From: JAJEEA01 sp965116765
Lineage (GTDB): Bacteria; Acidobacteriota; Vicinamibacteria; Vicinamibacterales; UBA8438
Direction: 5' to 3'
DNA: 64,000 nucleotides
Assembly: GCA_965116765.1 (NCBI GenBank)
Contig: OZ220718.1
Coordinates: 1,364,001-1,428,000 of the forward strand
Shown: positions 43,518 to 51,786 of the stretch, piece by piece
Numbering within the stretch: position 1 is the first letter of the stretch
How the letters are laid out: each line of letters opens with the position of its first letter
Translations under genes and position numbers: made by a program
Notes under the pieces: generated by a model
The model's input: the letters and a program-made list of their open reading frames with translations, nothing else
Told to the model about the DNA's origin: nothing
Database searches by the model: none

Positions 43518-45701
43518 ATGAGCCGGCAACCGACGCCGCGCATCGCCACCTGTCCCCTCTGCGAGGCGATGTGCGGCGTGCTCGTCGAGGTCGACGGCGA
43601 GCGCATCCGATCGGTCCGCGGCGACCCCGACGACCCGTTCAGCCGCGGCTACGTCTGCCCCAAGGCATCGGCGCTGGCCGATCTCCACCACGATCCCGAC
43701 CGCATCCGCATACCGCTCGTCCGGGCCCAATCGAGCTGGCGCGAGGTCTCCTGGGAAGAGGCCCTGGATCGCGCCGCCGCCGGGCTCCGCGCCGTCCGCC
43801 GCCGGCACGGCCGCGACGCCGTCGCGCTCTACTACGGCAACCCCGTCGCCCACAACCTCGGCCTGCTGACCCACGGGCTCGCCTTCAGGCGGGCGCTGCG
43901 CACCAGGAACGTCTACTCCGCGAGCTCCGCCGACCAACTGCCGCAGATGCTGGCGGCGCTGCGCATGTACGGCCACTTCGGGCTGATTCCGGTGCCGGAC
44001 GTCGACCGGACCGACCTCTTCCTCATCCTCGGCGCCAATCCCGTCGTGTCGAACGGGAGCCTGATGAGCGCGCCCGACATGCGCCGCCGCCTCGAGGACA
44101 TCCGGGCGCGCGGGGGACGCGTGGTCGTCGTCGATCCACGTCGCACCGAGACGGCCGCCGTCGCCGACGAGCACCTCGCCGTCCGACCTGGAACCGACGC
44201 CCTGCTCCTCGCGGCCATGCTGCACGTCGTCTTCTCCGAGGGCGCGGTGCGCCTCGGACGGCTCGCCGGGCGCGTGAAGCGCCTCGAAGCCCTGGCCGAC
44301 CTCGTCCGCGGCCTGTCGCCCGAGCGCGCGGCCCGATCGACCGGCATCGGCGCCGCCGCGATTCGCCGCCTCGCCATCGCCTTCGCGAGCGCAGGGCGCG
44401 CGGCGTGCTACGGGCGCGTCGGGCTCTGCACCCAGCGGTACGGAACGCTCGCGGCCTGGCTGCAGCAGGCCCTCAACCTGGTGACGGGGCGCCTCGACGA
44501 GATCGGCGGCATGATGCTGCCGACGCCCGCCGTCGACGTCCTGGGAGTCTCCGCCCGACTGGGCTGGCGCGGCACGTTCGGCCGGTGGCGGAGCTCGTGC
44601 CGGCGCCTGCCGGAGTTCAGCGGCGAGCTGCCGGTCGCCGGACTGGCCGGGGAGATCGAGACAGCGGGCCCACGGTCGGTCCGCGCTCTGATCACGGTGG
44701 CCGGCAACCCCGTGCTCTCGGCCCCGAACGGACGCCGTCTCGGGCGCGCGCTGGCATCCCTGGACCACGTGGTCGCCGTCGACCCGTACCTCAACGAGAC
44801 CACCCGCCACGCCCAGGTCGTGCTGCCGCCCGCGCCTCCGCTCGCGCGCGCCCACTACGACCTCGCCCTCAACGCCTTCGCCGTGCGCAACGTCGCGAAG
44901 TACGCGGACCCGGTGGTGCCCCGTACCGCCGGCGAGCGTCATGACTGGGAGATCCTGGCCGAGCTCGGCGCCCGCGCGCTCTCACCCCGGCTGCTCCGCC
45001 GACCGGTCGCCCGGGTCGCTGCCGCGCTGCGGCCGGAGCGGCTCGTGGACCTGCTGTTGCGCATCGGTCCGTACGGCCTGTCGCTCGACCGGCTCCGCGC
45101 CATCCCGCACGGCGTCGACCTCGGTCCCCTGCAGCCGGGACGCCTCGCCGGCCGGATCGCCACCGCCGACGCCATGATCGACATCTCTCCCGAGGAGTTC
45201 CTGCGCGAGGCCCGCGACCGACTCTTCGCCCAGGCCGACGCCGGAGCGGCCGACGGACTGCAACTGATCGGGAGACGCCAGGTCCGGAGCAACAACTCCT
45301 GGATGCACAACAGCCCGCGCCTCGTGAAGGGACCTCCCCCCTGCACGCTGCTCCTCCACCCCGATGACGCCGCGTTTCGCGGCCTCGGCACCGGCGATCT
45401 CGCCGAGCTCCGCTCGGAGACCGGCGCGGTGACCGTCCCCGTCGAGGTCAGCGACGCGATGCGCCCCGGCGTAGTCAGTCTGCCCCACGGGTGGGGACAC
45501 GACCGCGACGGCGTCCGCCTCGGCGTCGCCCGCGCCCACGCCGGGGCGAGCGCCAACGACGTGACGAGCGATCGCCATCTCGATACCCTGAGCGGCAACG
45601 CCGCCTTCAACGGTCTGCCGGTGACCGTGCGCCGGCAGCCCCCATCCGCGCGGGCCGACGGGTCGAGCAACCCAACGAAGGCCCTGAAGACCGCCGAGTG
45701 A
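43518..45701 (+). CDS. Molybdopterin oxidoreductase (DMSO reductase superfamily), cytoplasmic
   Basis: A 727-residue enzyme of the FdhF/nitrate-reductase superfamily. Cys12, Cys15, Cys19 and Cys47 (CPLCEAMC...GYVCPK) bind a [4Fe-4S] cluster. YYGNPVAHNLG, LILGANPVVSNGS, VVVVDPRRTET and VAGNPVLSAPNG bind the bis-MGD cofactor; RSNNSWMHNSPRLVKG and SGNAAFNGLPV mark the C-terminal domain. No Tat signal is present. It belongs to the family broadly annotated as 'molybdopterin-dependent oxidoreductase', related to formate dehydrogenases but of unknown substrate. No partner subunit is adjacent. Start ATG at 43518. Confidence 0.85.
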   Translation: MSRQPTPRIATCPLCEAMCGVLVEVDGERIRSVRGDPDDPFSRGYVCPKASALADLHHDPDRIRIPLVRAQSSWREVSWEEALDRAAAGLRAVRRRHGRDAVALYYGNPVAHNLGLLTHGLAFRRALRTRNVYSASSADQLPQMLAALRMYGHFGLIPVPDVDRTDLFLILGANPVVSNGSLMSAPDMRRRLEDIRARGGRVVVVDPRRTETAAVADEHLAVRPGTDALLLAAMLHVVFSEGAVRLGRLAGRVKRLEALADLVRGLSPERAARSTGIGAAAIRRLAIAFASAGRAACYGRVGLCTQRYGTLAAWLQQALNLVTGRLDEIGGMMLPTPAVDVLGVSARLGWRGTFGRWRSSCRRLPEFSGELPVAGLAGEIETAGPRSVRALITVAGNPVLSAPNGRRLGRALASLDHVVAVDPYLNETTRHAQVVLPPAPPLARAHYDLALNAFAVRNVAKYADPVVPRTAGERHDWEILAELGARALSPRLLRRPVARVAAALRPERLVDLLLRIGPYGLSLDRLRAIPHGVDLGPLQPGRLAGRIATADAMIDISPEEFLREARDRLFAQADAGAADGLQLIGRRQVRSNNSWMHNSPRLVKGPPPCTLLLHPDDAAFRGLGTGDLAELRSETGAVTVPVEVSDAMRPGVVSLPHGWGHDRDGVRLGVARAHAGASANDVTSDRHLDTLSGNAAFNGLPVTVRRQPPSARADGSSNPTKALKTAE

Positions 45702-45917
45702 CGAAGAAGAACGGGATCCGTCAGGCCCTCGGCGGCTGTGGGGGGCGCGCCCACCGGCACCCCGTCGCGCCACGGCAGCAACGTGGTCCGGGTACGACAG
45801 CCCCGGCGAACGAGTGTTCAGGCCTCGTAGTGGCGAATCCGCATCCGCGTCGCGAACGGGCCGCCGCATTCACGTAGAATCACCGGCGAACCGTTGGCCG
45901 GCAACCGAGGAGAGAAA

Positions 45918-46937
45918 ATGACCAGACCGGCGCTCGTCCTGCTTGGAAGTCTCGCGGCCGCGTGCGGCGGCGCGGAACCGGAGCCTGGACCGGCGGCAGC
46001 GGCCCCGGACACCGGCGCCGGCACGATCCTCCGGGTCGACCCCCGATTCGACGCGCTCGTGCCGGCCGACGCGCGCATCGAGAAGCTCGCCGACGGCTTC
46101 GTCTTCACCGAGGGGCCGGTCTGGGACCGCGCGCAGTCGCGCCTGCTGTTCTCGGACGTGCGCGGCAACGGGGTCTACGAGTGGACCGAGTCGGCGGGGA
46201 CGAGCCCGGTCATCGAGCCGGTGTTCGAGGGCGACCGGACCGGCCTGCGGTCGGTCAGCTCCAACGGACTGACCCTCGACGCCGAGGGCCGTCTCGTCAT
46301 GTGCGAGCACGGCAACCGGCGCATCTCACGGGTCGAGGCGGACGGCACCCGGACGACCCTGGTCGACCGCTACGAAGGGAGCCGCCTGAACAGCCCCAAC
46401 GACGCCGCCTACGCGTCGGACGGCTGGCTCTACTTCACCGACCCCGGCTCGGCGCTGGAGGGGCGCGACGCCTCGCCGTTGCGCGAGCTCGACTTCAACG
46501 GCATCTACCGCTTGAGCCCGGACGGCGAGCTGGAGCTGCTGTACCGGGACCAGTCGCGCCCGAACGGCATCGCCCTGTCGCCGGACGAGTCGGTGCTCTA
46601 CGTGGCGAACTCCGACCCGGAGCAGAAGGTGTGGATGGCGTACGACCTCGGAGAGGACGGCGTGTCCAACCCGCGGGTCTTCTTCGACGTGAACGACCAG
46701 ACCGCCGGGGGCGCCGCCGACGGCCTGAAGGTGGACGACGCCGGCAACCTCTTCGCCACCGGCCCCGGCGGGGTCTGGGTGATCGCGCCCGACGGCACGC
46801 ACCTCGGCACGATCATGCCTGACGAGGTGCCGGCCAACGTCGCGTGGGGTGACGACGGCCGTACGCTCTACATGACCGCCCGCACCGGGATCTACCGGAT
46901 CCGCCTGGCTACCGGGGGCGCGATCCCCGGACCGTAA
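45918..46937 (+). CDS. SMP-30/gluconolactonase family lipoprotein
   Basis: A 339-residue six-bladed propeller of the SMP-30/gluconolactonase/luciferin-regenerating family. GFVFTEGPVWD near residue 57 carries the metal-binding Glu; SSNGLTLDAEGRLVMCEHGNRRI, LNSPNDAAYASDG and RPNGIALSPDES carry the remaining ligands (Asn, Asn, Asp). The N-terminus MTRPALVLLGSLAAACGGAE has the lipobox AAAC, so it is probably an anchored periplasmic lactonase. GAGGAG before the ATG; TAGAAT at 45875-45880 as -10 box. Convergent with the lipocalin-like gene, two bases apart. Confidence 0.9.
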   Translation: MTRPALVLLGSLAAACGGAEPEPGPAAAAPDTGAGTILRVDPRFDALVPADARIEKLADGFVFTEGPVWDRAQSRLLFSDVRGNGVYEWTESAGTSPVIEPVFEGDRTGLRSVSSNGLTLDAEGRLVMCEHGNRRISRVEADGTRTTLVDRYEGSRLNSPNDAAYASDGWLYFTDPGSALEGRDASPLRELDFNGIYRLSPDGELELLYRDQSRPNGIALSPDESVLYVANSDPEQKVWMAYDLGEDGVSNPRVFFDVNDQTAGGAADGLKVDDAGNLFATGPGGVWVIAPDGTHLGTIMPDEVPANVAWGDDGRTLYMTARTGIYRIRLATGGAIPGP

Positions 46938-46939
46938 CG

Positions 46940-47989
46940 CTATTCCGGCCGGTGCGGCAGCAGCTCCCAGTAGAGGCTGCCGCCCAACAGGTCGCCGTCG
47001 TCGTTCGTGCGGGGCCGCCCGCCGAGGCGCAGGACGTCGCCCTCGAGGTGGTAGAGCCGCTCCGCGTCGGTCACCCCTTCGACGGGCCGGGTCCGGCCCT
47101 CCTGGTGGTGGACGACGTACTGGGGCTCGGCGTCCTCGTGGACGGTGAACGTCCCGAAGTACCCGCCGTAGGTGCGGTAGGCGGACATCGCCTCGTCCGG
47201 CGTGGGGGTCGCACCCGCGTACGGCGTGCGCCCTTCGCGCGCCATCAGGTGCACCATCATGTGGCCGGTCGGGGTGTAGATGATCCACGAGCCGGCGCGG
47301 CCGTAGTTCCGGTCCCCGCGCCAGAACTCGCTGCCGCGGTCCTCGTACCGGTCCGTGTAGAGGAGCTGGCGGAACCCGACGAAGCGCTGCGCCTCCTCCG
47401 ACAGCTCGGCGTCGGGCAGCCGCTCCCAGACCACCTGGCGGTCGGCGTCGCCCTTGGTCCCGTCGGCGGACGCCGGCGTGAGGATGAGACGGTCCCCTTC
47501 GATGTCGTAGAACCGCTTGGCGTCGACCTCGGCGCCGGGGTTGATCTGGCCGATCCGATGGTGAACGAGGAATCCTCCCTCGTCGTCCTCGTTGACGCTG
47601 AACGGGCCGAAGTAGGCGGTATAGCCCTCGAGCGCCCGTTGCACCTCCTCCGGGGTCGGCCCTTCTTCGGAGAACGGCTCCCGGTCGAGGGGCATGACGT
47701 TCACCGCCATGTGCCCGGTGTCGCTGTAGGTGATGTACCCGAGCGAGTTGAAGTCCTCCACCGGGACCCACGCCCCGCTCTCGTCCTTGACGTTGCGTCC
47801 GACGAGCTGGTACGTCCCCACGATGGGGCCGCGCGGGAGGCCGCTCGCCGCCGCCGCGTCTTCCACGGGCGGAGCGGCGGGCGCCGACGCCTCTTCCGCC
47901 GCGGGGACGGGCATCTCGGCGCAGCCGGCGAGGACGAAGGGCAGACACACGACGGCGGCGACGATCACGGCGATCCTCCGGTTCCGCAT
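46940..47989 (-). CDS. Lipoprotein with two lipocalin-like domains
   Basis: A 349-residue lipoprotein (lipobox LAGC near residue 23) with an internal duplication. Each half reads as a Lipocalin_5-type domain: GTYQLVGRN...LGYITYSDTGHMAVNVM...GYTAYFGPFSVNEDD and FVGFRQLL...SWIIYTPTGHMMVHLM...YGGYFGTFTVHEDAE. Lipocalin-like proteins of this type are secreted and of unknown ligand. AAGGAG lies about seven bases before the ATG. No enzyme motif is visible. Confidence 0.8.
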   Translation of the reverse strand: MRNRRIAVIVAAVVCLPFVLAGCAEMPVPAAEEASAPAAPPVEDAAAASGLPRGPIVGTYQLVGRNVKDESGAWVPVEDFNSLGYITYSDTGHMAVNVMPLDREPFSEEGPTPEEVQRALEGYTAYFGPFSVNEDDEGGFLVHHRIGQINPGAEVDAKRFYDIEGDRLILTPASADGTKGDADRQVVWERLPDAELSEEAQRFVGFRQLLYTDRYEDRGSEFWRGDRNYGRAGSWIIYTPTGHMMVHLMAREGRTPYAGATPTPDEAMSAYRTYGGYFGTFTVHEDAEPQYVVHHQEGRTRPVEGVTDAERLYHLEGDVLRLGGRPRTNDDGDLLGGSLYWELLPHRPE

Positions 47990-48094
47990 GATGCTTCTCC
48001 TTCGTTCGCACGAGAACCGATGTTTCTTCGGGCTGCCGGGTCGAACCGTACGGCTCCGCCGGGCGCGCCGACACTAAGGACAGTGATCGATATA

Positions 48095-48161
48095 ACCTTG
48101 CCAACTACGTTCAGGATCGTCCCGCGCGCCCGCGGTTCCCGCGCGCGGCACGTGGCAAGGT
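48095..48161. repeat. Inverted repeat around a GC-rich hairpin region
   Basis: ACCTTGCCA (48095-48103) and TGGCAAGGT (48153-48161) are perfect nine-base arms 49 bases apart; the interval contains further self-complementary CGCGC runs. It lies in the 290-bp gap between the lipocalin gene's start and the end of the 48.3-51.4 kb operon, so it could be a terminator, leader structure or operator pair. Confidence 0.4.
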
Positions 48162-48281
48162 AATTCCCGTCACCGTCCTAACCGCACTTCGGCCGGACCG
48201 TCGGCCCGGCCCCGGCGCCCGCCTGTCAGCGGCCTGCCGGCCGCCGCGGCCGGAAGCCCCGAAGGCTCTCCGGTGTCCGCC

Positions 48282-48662
48282 TCACCAGGCCAGAGACAGC
48301 CCGTTGACGGACGTCCTGACCTCCAGCTCCCGCCACGTCACCGGCTCGATGATGGCCGCCAAGCCAAGAGCGGCGATGGCGATGCCGAGCACGCCCTCTT
48401 CGATGACCCAGTTCTGCTTGGAGAAACCCACCGCGCCGCCCGCCGCCATCAATCCCGCGCCCAGGAGAAACTGGCGCGTACGCTCGGACCCGATCTGCCG
48501 CAGACGCTCAGGATCGATCGGACCGGGCGCCGGCGCCTGCGAGAGCCGGAGCTGCCCACCGGCACCCTGCTCCAGGGCCGCCGCGGGCGACTGCGCGGCC
48601 ACCGGCGAGACTGAGAACGCGACGAGGACGACTGCGAGGATTGCGATGATGGCGGTACGCAA
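48282..48662 (-). CDS. Small exported hypothetical protein
   Basis: About 126 residues if the TTG at 48662 is used: (M)RTAIIAILAVVLVAFSVSPVAAQ is then a perfect signal peptide, and GGGGGAG lies about ten bases upstream. An ATG at 48710 would add MHYNDDTSSTKGESSP in front. The mature part contains RQFLLGAGLMAAGGAVGF and EEGVLGIAIAALGLAAI, two glycine-rich hydrophobic stretches that could span the membrane. No family recognised. It is the last gene of the minus-strand run that begins at 51405. Confidence 0.55.
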   Translation of the reverse strand: MRTAIIAILAVVLVAFSVSPVAAQSPAAALEQGAGGQLRLSQAPAPGPIDPERLRQIGSERTRQFLLGAGLMAAGGAVGFSKQNWVIEEGVLGIAIAALGLAAIIEPVTWRELEVRTSVNGLSLAW

Positions 48663-48829
48663 TGGACTGGACTCCCCCTTGGTTGAAGACGTGTCGTCAT
48701 TGTAGTGCATTCCCGCGCGGGCATCGGTCCGGTGAAGCCGCGATGGACCGCGGCCCCGTCGCAGGGTCGCGCCCGCGGCACGGCGCGCAACGCCCGCCGC
48801 GCGGGTGGCGGCTGTCGGCTTCCGGACCG

Positions 48830-49267
48830 CTACCTCGGCGGCTCGGTCGGGTCGCGGCCGTCCCGCGGGGCGCCGGTGCCCGACGAGCCGAGGAACAGCT
48901 TGCTGCCGTCGACGAAGGTCACGTCGCGGCCGTTCGCCTTGTTCGACCCGTCCTTGGCCTGAAAGCCCTCGACGAAGATCTCCGTGCCCGCCAGCAGCGA
49001 GCGCTTGGTGAACCCGCGCCGCAGCAGCGAGGTGGGCGGCCCACCCTCGATCATCCAGCGCTCGGCGGAGCCGTCCGGCTGCGCCACGTCGATGTGGATC
49101 CACGTATGGGGATTGACCCACTCCATCCTGACCACCGTCCCCGCCATCTCGACCGGGGCGTTCGCGTCGAACTCGGCCGCGAACGCGTGGTGGGCCACCG
49201 CCTGCGCCCCGGCGGCGGCCACGATCCCCCCGAGAACGGCCAACGACGCGACGGTTCTCGCTCGCAT
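48830..49267 (-). CDS. DUF6152 family secreted protein
   Basis: A 145-residue protein with a signal peptide (MRARTVASLAVLGGIVAAAGAQAVAHH). AHHAFAAEFD, VEMAGTVVRMEWVNPHTWIHIDV and GGPPTSLLRRGFTKRSLLAGTEI are the DUF6152 signature, an OB-fold-like barrel with conserved histidines that might bind metal. DUF6152 genes regularly travel with the DLQG-type secreted proteins in Acidobacteriota and marine Proteobacteria; here it sits 24 bases downstream of one and is probably cotranscribed. Function unknown. Confidence 0.85.
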   Translation of the reverse strand: MRARTVASLAVLGGIVAAAGAQAVAHHAFAAEFDANAPVEMAGTVVRMEWVNPHTWIHIDVAQPDGSAERWMIEGGPPTSLLRRGFTKRSLLAGTEIFVEGFQAKDGSNKANGRDVTFVDGSKLFLGSSGTGAPRDGRDPTEPPR

Positions 49268-49291
49268 ATCCGACCTCCTGTCGTCCTGGCT

Positions 49292-50527
49292 CTAGCGACC
49301 GTCGTCCTGCCGCTCGGCTTCCCACGCGTCGAGCAGCGCCTTCTTCTCCTCGAGCTCGCGGCTGCGGATGCCCGCCTCGCGGGCCGCCTCGTCGAGCGCC
49401 CACTGCCGGTCGACCCGCGCGCCCCGGATGGCGTTCGTCATGCCGTAGTTGTGCTCGTGACAGGCGTACTCGAAGAGTCGGTCCTGATTGCCCTCGGTCG
49501 CCCACGCATCGAGCGTGAAGTAGTTGACGGTGGTGAACGGCCGTACGAACACCGTCGGGTCCTCCACGGTGTAGCGATACTCCAGGGTCGCGGCGTCGAG
49601 GCGGCGGATGCGCTCGGTGAGGCGCAGCGTCTCGCCGTCGCCCGGGTAGTAGTGCACGTGGGCCGACCCGCCGAAGGGGCCGCCGTGGGCCGGCACGACG
49701 CTGTTCACGGTGTTCTTGAAGTTGGCGGTCTCGACGACCAGGGTGTCGCCGTCCCATCGGCCGATGGAGTCGCCGTTCCACTGGCGGATGTCCGGCCCCA
49801 GGGGCCCCGGCGCGTCCTCGCCGACCGGGATGATGCGGACGTAGCCGTAGGGCATCACGATGCTCACGTACCCCGGGGTCTGCACGATCTCCTTGAGCGG
49901 CTGCTGGCTGCTCCCGAGCATCTCGCCGGGCAGGCCGTTCCGGGTGATGCAACGCTCGGAGAGCCCGCGGTCCTCCCAGTCGTCGGCCTGGCTGCGGTCG
50001 CGCCGCGCCGCCTCGCGCGCCTCCCAGACGGCGAGGGCGTCGCGGGTCAGCGGCGGCATGCGCCCGTCGGGCGGATCGACGATCTGCGAGGTGCGCAGGG
50101 AGATCGGGGGCGTGGTGGGGTCGGCGCTCCAGAAGGCGTTGTACTCGGCGCCGGCGATGCGGTAGCCGGGGCGCCCGTCGTCGGGGGCGTCCGACCGGGC
50201 GTAGCGGGCCACGTCCTGCTGCACCAGCTCCTGGGCAATCGCGTCGTCATCGTCGTCGCTGACGACCCGGCGCAGCCCGAGGCGCTCGCGCTCGGCCGCC
50301 TCCTCCTCGGTCATGAACTCGCGCGTGCCGAACTCGGGCGGCCGCTCCATCGGGGTGTAGGTCCGGGTGTCCCACATGCCCTGCAGGTCCGGATCGCCCC
50401 AGGGGGTCCGCGGCGCGGCGTACCCGGCCTCGCCGGGCTCCTGGGCCTGCCCCGCCAACGCCGGCGCCGTTGCCGCCGCGGCCATCGCGATCGCCGCGGC
50501 CAGGAGCGCGCATCTTCGAAGTCTCAC
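49292..50527 (-). CDS. Secreted DLQG-family protein
   Basis: A 411-residue member of the family also found at 20.8, 50.5 and 59.7 kb. GTG at 50527 has AAGGAGG seven bases upstream; signal peptide RRCALLAAAIAMAAAATAPALAG. Then TPWGDPDLQGMWDTRTYTPMERPPEF, VDPPDGRMPPLT, ERCITRNGLPGEM, GYVSIVMPYGYVRIIPV, WDGDTLVVETANF and FEYACHEHNYGMTNAIRG. The C-terminus adds a charged helix (DEAAREAGIRSRELEEKKALLDAWEAE). The start overlaps the preceding gene's stop (GTGA), so the two are translated in tandem. Function unknown. Confidence 0.8.
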   Translation of the reverse strand: MRLRRCALLAAAIAMAAAATAPALAGQAQEPGEAGYAAPRTPWGDPDLQGMWDTRTYTPMERPPEFGTREFMTEEEAAERERLGLRRVVSDDDDDAIAQELVQQDVARYARSDAPDDGRPGYRIAGAEYNAFWSADPTTPPISLRTSQIVDPPDGRMPPLTRDALAVWEAREAARRDRSQADDWEDRGLSERCITRNGLPGEMLGSSQQPLKEIVQTPGYVSIVMPYGYVRIIPVGEDAPGPLGPDIRQWNGDSIGRWDGDTLVVETANFKNTVNSVVPAHGGPFGGSAHVHYYPGDGETLRLTERIRRLDAATLEYRYTVEDPTVFVRPFTTVNYFTLDAWATEGNQDRLFEYACHEHNYGMTNAIRGARVDRQWALDEAAREAGIRSRELEEKKALLDAWEAERQDDGR

Positions 50528-51405
50528 CGTCCACCTCCTTCCGGGTCGACGAGGCCCCCGTACACGTATTCCTCGGCGAGGTCCACGCACTTGAACTCGA
50601 GCAGCCGCAGGTCGTCCTCGATGCGGCGGTACAGCGGCAGCCGGATCGTCCAGTGCCGCGTGAAGACCTCGGGATCCTCTATCGTCGCCTCGTACATCAT
50701 GTGCCAGGGGCTGATGGGCGTGTACCGCTCCACCACCTCCATCGCCGCGCTGTGGTAGTTGCCGGCCCGGTCGAACCACGACAGGTCGTTGAACCCGTTC
50801 ACCTCCACCACCAGGGTGTCCCCCTCCCAGCGCCCGTTCGACCAGCCCATCCAGCTGTCGACCGGGGCCTCGCTGTCCCCGTTCAGGGGAATGGCGCGGC
50901 TGGCGCTCGCGAACTGGTAGGCGATGATGATCTTGCCGGTGCTCTGGATGATCTGGAACGGGAACGGCATGTAGGTGGCCCGCGGCACCCCCGGCAGGTA
51001 GCACTTCGCCTCGGGGTCGCCGACCGTGTTGACGTTGTCGTGGTCGACCGCGAGCCGCCGCTCGAAGTTCTCCTGCCTGCGGGCCAGCGCCTCGGGCCGG
51101 TAGGGGATCTCGTTGCCGAGAACCACGCCCCGCCCCGGCGGCTGCGCCCCCCAGACCCCGAGCAGCCGGGGGAACGGCCCCGCCTCGGCGCCGTGGTCCT
51201 GCAGGTTCCAGTTGGCGGTGGTGAACGCCTGCCAGATGCCGCTGATGTCGGGATGTTCCGTGCCCGGCAGGCGGGGCGCCACGTACTCCGCTTCCGCGGT
51301 CTGGGCGAAGGCCGCCGAGGACGGGAGGCCGACCGTGGCCGTCACCGCGGCCGCCGCCGGAACAGACACGAGCATCCGGACGATGCCCCTGAACCGCGTG
51401 TCCAT
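50524..51405 (-). CDS. Secreted DLQG-related protein, shorter form
   Basis: A 293-residue protein with signal peptide MDTRFRGIVRMLVSVPAAAAVTATV...AFAQ. It shares the later part of the family: HPDISGIWQAF in place of PDLQG, KCYLPGVPRATYMPFPFQIIQS, the strand GRWEGDTLVVEVNGFND and a final EFKCVDLAEEYVYGG. First gene of a run of four (51405 to 48282) with GAGGAGG at its start and overlapping the next gene. The pairing of a long and a short member plus DUF6152 suggests a functional unit of unknown role. Confidence 0.75.
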   Translation of the reverse strand: MDTRFRGIVRMLVSVPAAAAVTATVGLPSSAAFAQTAEAEYVAPRLPGTEHPDISGIWQAFTTANWNLQDHGAEAGPFPRLLGVWGAQPPGRGVVLGNEIPYRPEALARRQENFERRLAVDHDNVNTVGDPEAKCYLPGVPRATYMPFPFQIIQSTGKIIIAYQFASASRAIPLNGDSEAPVDSWMGWSNGRWEGDTLVVEVNGFNDLSWFDRAGNYHSAAMEVVERYTPISPWHMMYEATIEDPEVFTRHWTIRLPLYRRIEDDLRLLEFKCVDLAEEYVYGGLVDPEGGGR

Positions 51406-51786
51406 CACGCCTCCTCTCGATGCCCCGGGATCAAGCCACGGATCGGGCCTGTTATACACCCGCCAGTGCCCATGCGTGCGCCTTTTTTGGCGCGAGCCCG
51501 CTGCAGGAGGGCCGGAACGAGCACCACCACTGTTCGTCCGACAGCATTCGCGGGCCTTCGGCGCGAGCCCGTTGAGCGGCCCCGGCGCCTCGAGAGCCGC
51601 GCACGCACGCGCATAGCGGACCTCTTCGCCGCCGGCCTGCAGCAGGCGTGCGACGCCAGCCGACCAAGGTGATCAGCAGCTCGACGGCAGTCGGCTCCGC
51701 CCCGTCGCAATCGACCCGAATCGGCGCGCGGCCACACGACGGCGCCGCCGCCGGCCGCGGCGGGACCGGACGCCGGGCCCGCACCG
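51406..51786. other. Intergenic region, 381 bp
   Basis: No gene accepted. GCGCC-TTTTTT-GGCGC at about 51479-51494 forms a short hairpin. GGCGCGAGCCCG occurs twice (near 51491 and 51560). The segment near 51660 (GCCGACCAAGGTGATCAGCAG), read on the minus strand as LLITLVGW, echoes the last codons of the transporter gene (YLITLVG, near 51790), so a small 3' duplication is possible. Confidence 0.4.

Noticed and set aside
51479..51494. Rho-independent terminator GCGCC-T6-GGCGC
   Set aside because: The T-run is in the loop, not after the stem, so it is not a normal terminator.
51470..51672. Small plus-strand protein of 67 codons between the operon and the transporter
   Set aside because: Arg-rich, without a ribosome site, and overlapping apparent 3' duplication debris; no coding evidence.
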